In this document: piece by piece, positions 42,777 through 49,058 of the stretch
How the letters are laid out: each line of letters starts with the position of its first letter
Numbering within the stretch: position 1 is the stretch's first letter
DNA from: Cristatella mucedo
Taxonomy: Eukaryota; Bryozoa; Phylactolaemata; Cristatellidae
Direction: 5' to 3'
DNA: 49,058 nt
Assembly (NCBI GenBank): GCA_009760855.2
Contig: WPIO01000425.1
Coordinates: 1-49,058, forward strand
The notes under the pieces: generated by a model
Told to the model about the DNA's origin: nothing
Databases searched by the model: none
Seen by the model: only the letters and a program-made list of their open reading frames with translations
Translations under genes and position numbers: made by a program

Positions 42777-43152
42777 AATAATAATAATGCACTCGATAAA
42801 GCTCACTCAAAGAACTTAATCTCTTTCTAGCCGCTTTAAATTTGCTGCAAAGGGAACTGCAATGCAATGGTAAGTAAAACCATGCTTAAAAAACGAACAG
42901 CATGAATAACATGGTTAGGTGTGACATGCACAGGGTCAGCATGCAAATGTGGTTAGTGGCAGCATGCACAGTGTAAGCACGCATTATCAAGTGAAGGACG
43001 AATCACAGGGACCCTCTAAATGCTGTCCTAAATAGGTGCGTTTTTAAGTTCCTTTAAAATGTGGTCAGGTCAGGGGATATTGTGATGCAGGTCGGGAGGG
43101 AGTTCCAGGCTTTGGGAGTGTACGAACTAAATGCACGGTCTCCAAAGGATGA
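42777..43152 (-). mobile_element. LINE-I insertion with target-site duplication
   Basis: A 376-base minus-strand LINE-I end, starting with reversed (ATT)n and AAAGCTCACTCAAAGAAC, reaches to CGGTCTCCAAAGGAT. TTTGAT occurs on both sides (42,771-42,776 and 43,153-43,158) but only once at the empty site in the other arms (GTTTGATCTG near 30,347). Confidence 0.85.
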
Positions 43153-43278
43153 TTTGATCTGCGATATTAGTGTGATCTCTATGCTGGTCATACACTAGCA
43201 GAGCTATCCTTCGTAGTTTGACATCGGCGGTTTAACGTTCGCAGCTATCCTTACCAGGTACTTATAATTATCACAAGG

Positions 43279-43353
43279 TTACACGTGAGGGTAGGCTTCC
43301 AGAAATATGATTAATGTAAATGACATCGCATGGCAGCCCACCAGCGGTTCGAC
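43279..43353 (-). other. Conserved short reading frame in the D arm
   Basis: The same 25-codon frame as in the other arms (VEPLVGCH start, EAYPHV end, TAA). In this copy it stays open upstream as well, giving SSQELWARY before it, so it may be closest to the ancestral state. Confidence 0.35.
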
Positions 43354-43927
43354 ATATCGGGCCCACAACTCTTGTGAAGAACTTATCTTCTATTACTGCA
43401 AATGTTCGTTGCTTATAAAAAACTAAGTTAATTATTCTCTCGTTCGGCAGCCCAGATGTCAGGGTACTTTTTCAATTAAATCTACTACTATAGAAATCGA
43501 AATAGCTTTTCCAACTCCTTGTTTCCTGCCAACCACGATTAATTATTGTCTAAATGTCGGACTCTTAAAGCGAAATCAGATGCATTTGTGATGCAACAAG
43601 ATTTGTCTACATGGTAATTTCTTTGCGAGTTTCATATTTCCACACAAAAGGATGCAGCATAGTCAGTGCTGTGAACTCAAAAGATATTGCAGTTTAACAC
43701 AACCAATTGCTGAATCTCAAAAATAAGGCTTGATTTTGAGCTGCTGCTGACTCTTGGGGACAACGACTTTTAGACTTAGGTCTTTGCTGCCAGAGGCACG
43801 CAATAGGTTAATTCTTCTGTGCAGCTTCGACGTCTTTAGGATCAATGAAGTTTATTGCAAGAGGTCTATCATTCACAAATATGGATGTAGTATGGTATTT
43901 TCGAAAATACCGGCAAGTTCCAAAGTG

Positions 43928-45554
43928 ACCACTCGTTAAACGACCACATCAGCTCCACAGTCAAATCTGCCTACTTTCGGCTACATAACATTGCTACAAT
44001 TCGGGCTGGTTTAGGTATGGATACCACGTCTAAGTTGGTCCATGCATTTGTGAAATCCCGTCTTGACTTCTCCAACTTGCTGCTTACTAGACTACTAGCA
44101 TTGTGATCAGGCGATTACAGCTTGTGCAAACATCTCCAGCTAAGCCTGTCTGTCGTGAGCGACACGGTTGACACATTGCTCCACTTCTCGCCGACCAGCA
44201 CTTACTACCAGTCAATCAACGGATTGACTTCAAGCGTTTTTCGCTCGCTTTTAGGTCACTTTATTCTTTGGCTCCAGTCTATCTCTCAGATCTACTCCCC
44301 CTCCAGGTCAAGCAACGTGCCATCCGCTTTTTGGAATCCAACAGTCTACCAATGCCTCGTACAAACCTCAAATCCTTTGGAGACCATGCATTTAGTTCGT
44401 ATGGTCCCAAAGCCTGGAACGTCTTGACGACTTGCGTCAAATTATCCCCAGACCAGACCAGATTTAAAAAGAACTTAGAAACACACCTATTTAAGACATT
44501 ATTTACAAGGTCCGTGTAATTTCTCTTCCATGTGCTTTTTTAATGTAATGTAATTTAATGAATATCCGTCTGTAACTCCACAAAGTCATAAAGACCATGT
44601 GGGTATTACACAGGAGAATTTGTGTAGCTCACTCACAGTATATGCGGCTTTCGGTACGCATTCGATAGCCAACAGACTTCGTGTCATGCAACAAATAGAT
44701 AGTTAAAAGCATAGCAGAATCAGGAGAGCAATAGAGGTAGTCAGTAGCATAGAAGTTTCAGCTCAGGAGTAGCAGCTAAGGACCACTGAAAAGGATGCAC
44801 CATTCTCGGCGGTAGGAGAGTAGTTGTCGTTGTGTTAGAATTGTGGTAGCGAGTCCCACAATCTAGGACCTTCAGTGCTAAAGCTCCTGTCGCCAACTTT
44901 CTTTTAGCGGAGGAATGGGACATCAGGTGTATTGTCCCAACAGGATCGAAGGGCGCGAAAAGGCTTAAACTCATGCAGCAGTTCAGGTAGGTATGAAGGA
45001 GCCAAGCCGCTGTGGCCTTTTAGGTCGGTGTAAGAACTTTGCTCACTGTTATTTGCTCAACCGGCAACCAGCTTTTTCAGCTAAGGAGACGCCTGCTCAA
45101 ACCACTGGGACTTGAAGACTACCCTTGCAGCCATATTCATGGTCCACTGTAGTGGCATAATAGCTTTCTTTGGCAGCCCAGCCAAAAGGAAATTACAAAA
45201 ATCAAGCCGAGACAGAACTTGACAGCTAGTTTAATTTTTTACAAGCCACTGTGGGACACAGCTCCTAATTTTAGATAGGCATCGGATGTGATGGCTTGCA
45301 ATAGAGGCAGTCTTCTAAATGAAGCTTTTGAAAATAAGGCAGCTGTAGAATACGACAATTTGTAGGCTTCTACTAACCGTACTAACCTGTGGATGTCACC
45401 CCTAACCCTGGTATTCACGTTGTTTGTCAAGCATGTTATTTATCACCACTCAATTGTTTTTCCCTTTGCAGCAAATATAAAACTCCTAGAAAGAGATTGA
45501 GTTTTATCAGGGCGCTTTATCAAGTGCATTATTGTTATTATTAATATTACTATT
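43928..45554 (+). mobile_element. LINE-I in the D arm, interrupted by LINE-II
   Basis: The first part (43,928-44,540) reads SRLDFSNLLLT, a LALYYQSINGLTS counterpart of LHWLPV in a shifted frame, APVYLSDLLPLQVKQRAIRFLES, MPRTNLKSFGDHAFSSYGPKAWNVL and FKKNLETHLFKTLF. The second part (45,371-45,554) is the LINE-I 3' end with ATGTCACCCCTAACC, GCAAATATAAAACTCC and GGGCGCTTTATCAAGTGC plus (ATT)n. The two parts join without loss across the nested element. Confidence 0.85.
44541..45370 (-). mobile_element. LINE-II nested in LINE-I, longest LINE-II copy
   Basis: Starting at the reversed (ATTAC)n tail (TAATGTAATGTAATTTAATG), the minus strand has the 3' end, a VGDRSF-like block, a PSYLPELLHEF-like block, then KKAIMPLQWTMNMAARVVF, and finally upstream sequence VEAYKLSYSTAALFSKASF that is missing from the other copies. 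Several stops and frameshifts are present. It is 5'-truncated within ORF2. Confidence 0.8.
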
Positions 45555-46179
45555 AGCAGTGACGATCGATTCACCACCATGAACTGCACATCAAGTATTT
45601 CTTGGAATACAGGCTACTGCAAGGCGTATAAGCAAGTGCAGCTACGAATCAAGTAGTAAGCGAAAACCGTCTCAACCAAGAACAGAATGAACCTATCATT
45701 AATACGTTCCTCATACAGCCTAAATGCAATATATGATATCAGTTGATTTGCTACATTTTTCCGAGCTTAAATGACACTTCTAATTTTGAGCTCTATCCTA
45801 AGTTTTATGGAAATAAGTTTAAGAGCGAGTTTCTAAAATAGGCCGTACAAAGTATTTCAGTAAAACGTATTGCAAAGCGGAACTTTGCTTTTACCACTGA
45901 AGATATATAAACTCCAGAATGAAATGTTCCAACGTCCTAATTTTAATCTTCAGTAAGATCAAAAATAATTACTAATAATAACCCAGCAATGGTAATGATA
46001 ATAATTATAGCAATAATCCCAAAGGATTCTGCACCACAATTTGGTCGGTAAAAGTTAGAGGGACAAGAAATCAACTTAAGAAATTGATATACCGAATTTT
46101 TGTTTACAACTAAGTTAATGGTCATATGCCAATCCCGAAGATCTCTGTTCTCACATTTGGGCTGCTCGTTTTAGAATCG

Positions 46180-46704
46180 ATGAAGCTAGTAGCTGCACCA
46201 GTGTTCGTGTCCATTCTCTTTTACAGATTAGATAAGTCCGATGAGTCTCTAACCGTTTAATAGATTGTTCAGTACGTTTTCTGAGAACGATAGGATTTGA
46301 CAACATAGTTACAAGTACATTTTGCATACTATATTTTCAGGAATGAAGACATGATGTCCAGGTTAGTAGTGAAGCCCTCGAAGAACTCACTCGAGCCTAT
46401 ACAAGTAAATATTTTGCCATCGTCATTTACTCGACTATTTACGTCCACAGCTAGCTCTGAGTCAACTCGAAAACGATGATTCAATATTGTAGAGTATCAA
46501 TACTGCAAACGACACCTGCTTGATGCCTTTGCTTCATTAGTGGCACCTCTGATTGGAGCAGCCGTAGATACAGGTGCAACACGTGTGCATGGAGCAGCAC
46601 AATTTGTCAGTGTAGCCACTCATGTTGCTGATAAAGCAGCATATAATGTTTTCAACGCGGTTGCACACAGTGACACACATCTGAGGGTCCATAATGCTTT
46701 ATGA
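46180..46704 (+). pseudogene. Peptide-gene copy D (pseudogene with open exon 3)
   Basis: Exon 1 starts at 46,180 and reads like the signal peptide up to its middle (VFVSILF). A short deletion and loss of the GTGAGT donor (now GATGAGT) then break it. Exon 2 (46,341-46,404) begins GAA TGA, a stop. Exon 3 (46,493-46,704) is fully open for 70 codons, with Lys-Arg (AAACGA), AFASLVAPLIGAAVD and ATHVADKAAYNV, and an extended C-terminus ending VHNAL. The poly(A) signal is lost. The open exon 3 shows that the long form of the mature region (as in B) is old, and that copy A carries the shorter one. Confidence 0.7.
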
Positions 46705-47339
46705 CGGGATATATTCCATTATTCATGATTTTCCTAAATTAAATCATAAGTATTTCAGTGCTGCTCTGAAATCTGGAACGTAATTTTTTATGATGTTGCA
46801 GAATGCACTTAAATTATCAATATGGCTATTGGTTTAGTTCAAAACACTTTACATTTGGCTTTAAAGTGAAGAAATCCATTGTACACGACATACATGAATG
46901 GCACCCTAAAAGAGCTACATTTTTCTAGGCTGCGTGTGAATAATGTGAGCAAACCAAACCGTTTGGTTGTTGATCATTTGCACGACTCAGTTTTCTTTGG
47001 TACTCAAAAATATAGTGCTAATACTTAAAATGCAAATATATTGCTTAGTGATTTTGCGATTAATAAATGCAAGCGAATGGTGAGAAGGTACTCAGTAATG
47101 ATGTGCAGGGAAACGCTGCATGTATAGTAGAGGAATAGTCTCATTTTATTCTTCCGCGGCAGTAGATAAGCATATTTTGAGGTTTAAATTTATCCCAAAA
47201 CAGTTGTTCCAGGTATTGTTAAGAACATCTTCGGCATTCAATCATTAACGACTGCATTCTAGAATAAAAATGAAAAACCCACTGACGATGTGTGTTAAAT
47301 ATACTGTTCCGGATTGTGTAGATGCCAAATTTACTTAAA
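46705..47339. other. 3' flank of D and unassigned sequence
   Basis: The first 250 bases resemble the flanks of A, B and C weakly (GAATGCACTTAAATTATC block). The rest has no recognised gene, repeat or RNA. Confidence 0.35.
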
Positions 47340-48060
47340 AACGACGTGCACTGGCAAACAGATCAAGTGTCATTTTGACCAGCATACAGCTTTGCAAGTG
47401 AGGTCACAAGATGAAGAAAACCAGGTAAAACTACGAACGTTTTATTGATTATGATCGCCGAGACTCATAATATATACTGGTTTTGCTGCTAATAAAGCTA
47501 TGCACAAAATTGTATGACGAACGCAAAAACGTTATGGCCACGGGTAAAAATATTGCCGGTTGCAAAATGGGCTGAAATATCATTTCCTGTCTAACTGCAG
47601 GTCGTTGTATACAGTCTTTCTACCTTGGGCGTTAAACAGATGGTAGAAAATAAGTACCAACAAAATAGTTACTCTTCTAAATACTTTCTCTGAGAATAAA
47701 AAAGCAATTTTTCTTAACAATGCAGCCTGAAATACCTCTCTCGGCTAATTTTGAGCTAGTAAAAAGTGGTCTAGGTACGACCCACGAAATAATACAGCAT
47801 AGATTGATCTTATGACGTGTTATCTAAAAGCTTGGATCCCTACAGTGTTACCCAATGGTATTCTCAGATCGGAGATGTTTGGCTTCTAACTGATGAGAAG
47901 CTAAAGCTCTGTTTGTGACTCTGTATTCTTTGAAAAGTACAATTAGTGATAGGCTTGACATAGTGGGTGTGACCGGTTAGAGTTGAATAAAAATTCCTAA
48001 TTTGCTACCTGATGAGTGCAATATTGCTTGGATCCATACAGTGAGAAATAATAACCTTAT
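47340..48060. repeat. Distal downstream flank of copy E
   Basis: The flank matches 22,085-22,760 left of copy A. About 2.3 kb present between this block and the gene in the A unit, including exon 3 of the gene, is missing here, consistent with a deletion ending near 48,160. Confidence 0.6.
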
Positions 48061-48164
48061 GATACCTTACATAAATATGTAATCTTGCATAACAAGTCAC
48101 TTTACATAAGGTTTTCTTCCGATTTTAAATGTCGGTTCGATGCTACAAATATTGAAATATTTAC

Positions 48165-48396
48165 TTGTATGCGATAGAGTGAGTTATTCAAGAGCTTCAG
48201 AGCCAACCTGTACATCCTTTTTTGATTCCTGCAAAGATATTATCCAAAGTGTATTATTATCATACGGTTGAAACCAAGCGTTCTTAGAAAACATGCTGAA
48301 TAATCTATTAAACTGTCTGAGACTCACTTGACTTATTTCAGCTGCAAAGGCTCCACACGGAAGTGGCACGAACACTACTGCAGCTACTAGCTTCAT
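48165..48396 (-). pseudogene. Peptide-gene copy E (3'-truncated pseudogene)
   Basis: Exon 1 (48,328-48,396) codes an intact signal peptide (GAFAAEISQ end) with a GTGAGT donor, and intron 1 is 99 bases. Exon 2 (48,165-48,228) has a TAA in place of a Glu codon (EALE-stop) but keeps its GTAAAT donor. Exon 3 is absent: the sequence left of 48,160 is unrelated to it. The upstream arm continues to the right edge of the window. Confidence 0.75.
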
Positions 48397-49058
48397 GGAA
48401 TTCAAAAAAGCAGCCAAGATGCGACAATAAAATTTAGGGATTGAGATGTAACCATAAATTCAATAATAAATAATATTGGCCTGAAAACTAATTTTTCTAG
48501 TTGGTTTCACGTCCGTCTAACTTTTGTCTTTTGAATTGAGGTAAATTATTTTGGATCATTAGCTTAATTATTTTTAATACCATTACTTGGGTTATTATCG
48601 ATCATTATTGTTTATATTTCAAAAAATTATGAGTAGGACATTCCCGTATTTCCTTCTCCAGTTGATAATTAACTAGGGGATACAAGTGAAGTGAGAATTT
48701 CAGCTTTGTCATAAGTTTTACTGAAATAATTAGGGCCGCTTTTTTAGAATACTTAACCCTAAAAGGATTTCAATTAAATCAATGCTAGATCTGGGAATTC
48801 AAAATACCATTCTAGCTTGCACGTCATGTAGCAAATCAACATATATCAGATATTGCATCTAGGCTATTTGAGGAACACACCGATTGTAGGTTTAATCTGT
48901 GCTTCGCTAGGACGTTTTCAGTTCACTACTCAATTCATGGATGCATGTTCTTATGTCCCAGTATAGTATCCTGTATTCCAAGAAATGCTGGAAATGGGAA
49001 GTTCATGATCGAGACACGATAGTCACCGTAGTTTTTGAAGACACCACAATATACCACA
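48397..49058. repeat. Left arm upstream of copy E
   Basis: The arm matches 25,340-25,990, with the promoter blocks at 48,501-48,606 (reversed TTTCACGTCC and CCATTACTTGGGTTA words). It runs off the window. A further unit, with a plus-strand gene several kb to the right, is expected. Confidence 0.8.

Larger units (their letters stand above)
42245..46179. repeat. Right arm of the D unit, split by LINEs
   Basis: Arm sequence lies at 42,245-42,776, 43,153-43,927 and 45,555-46,179, matching 29,815-31,734 of the B arm with more divergence. The pieces are separated by two LINE-I insertions. The promoter blocks of copy D are at 45,963-46,075, where the GAGGGACG word is changed to GAGGGACA. Confidence 0.75.

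Noticed and set aside
1-49058. CRISPR array, rRNA genes, bacterial operons or viral genes
   Set aside because: No regularly spaced identical repeats, no rRNA-like sequence and no long uninterrupted ORFs were seen. The content is that of animal intergenic DNA.

Overview
The window is a stretch of nuclear DNA from an animal, most likely an invertebrate. It is AT-rich and gene-poor. It has short GT-AG introns, AATAAA poly(A) signals and many 5'-truncated LINE retrotransposons of the CR1/L2 type. No bacterial, organellar or viral gene is seen, and I could not identify the species.

Only one protein gene can be assembled with all its parts: a three-exon minus-strand gene at 24,859-25,338, called copy A here. 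It encodes a 97-residue secreted precursor with a signal peptide, an acidic propiece, a Lys-Arg processing site and a 45-residue Ala/Gly/Val-rich peptide ending in Gly. Five more loci share its exon layout, but each is broken in its own way: F (9.6-10.1 kb, +), B (31.7-32.3 kb, +), C (39.6-40.1 kb, +), D (46.2-46.7 kb, +) and E (48.2-48.4 kb, -). I do not recognise the family; the layout resembles precursors of host-defence peptides or amidated neuropeptides.

The genes sit in a repeated head-to-head layout. An upstream arm of about 1.9 kb lies before each gene, and two arms face each other across a centre of about 2.5 kb. The A/B pair (24.6-32.5 kb) is complete. A second unit (33.1-40.4 kb) has lost its minus-strand gene and keeps copy C. 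A third (40.45-46.9 kb) keeps D. A fourth starts at 47.3 kb with E and runs off the right edge. An older, shuffled unit fills 1-10.2 kb and ends in F. The arms carry a short conserved reading frame in seven places. The left edge of the centre carries a TATA-linked, signal-peptide-like reading frame, best preserved at 34.4-34.6 kb.

Two LINE families have bombarded the array. LINE-I ends in a conserved GCGCTTTATCAAGTGCA tail followed by (ATT)n. LINE-II ends in (ATTAC)n. They are nested in each other in places and date parts of the duplication. Between 10.2 and 20.4 kb there is almost only LINE-I debris and small unclassified repeats. An AT-rich ATGATAT block (20.96-21.22 kb) is followed by a CpG-rich island (21.3-22.1 kb), which may be the promoter or first exon of an ordinary host gene. 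No exon of such a gene is proven.

All similarities were judged by eye from the sequence, and no database search was possible.
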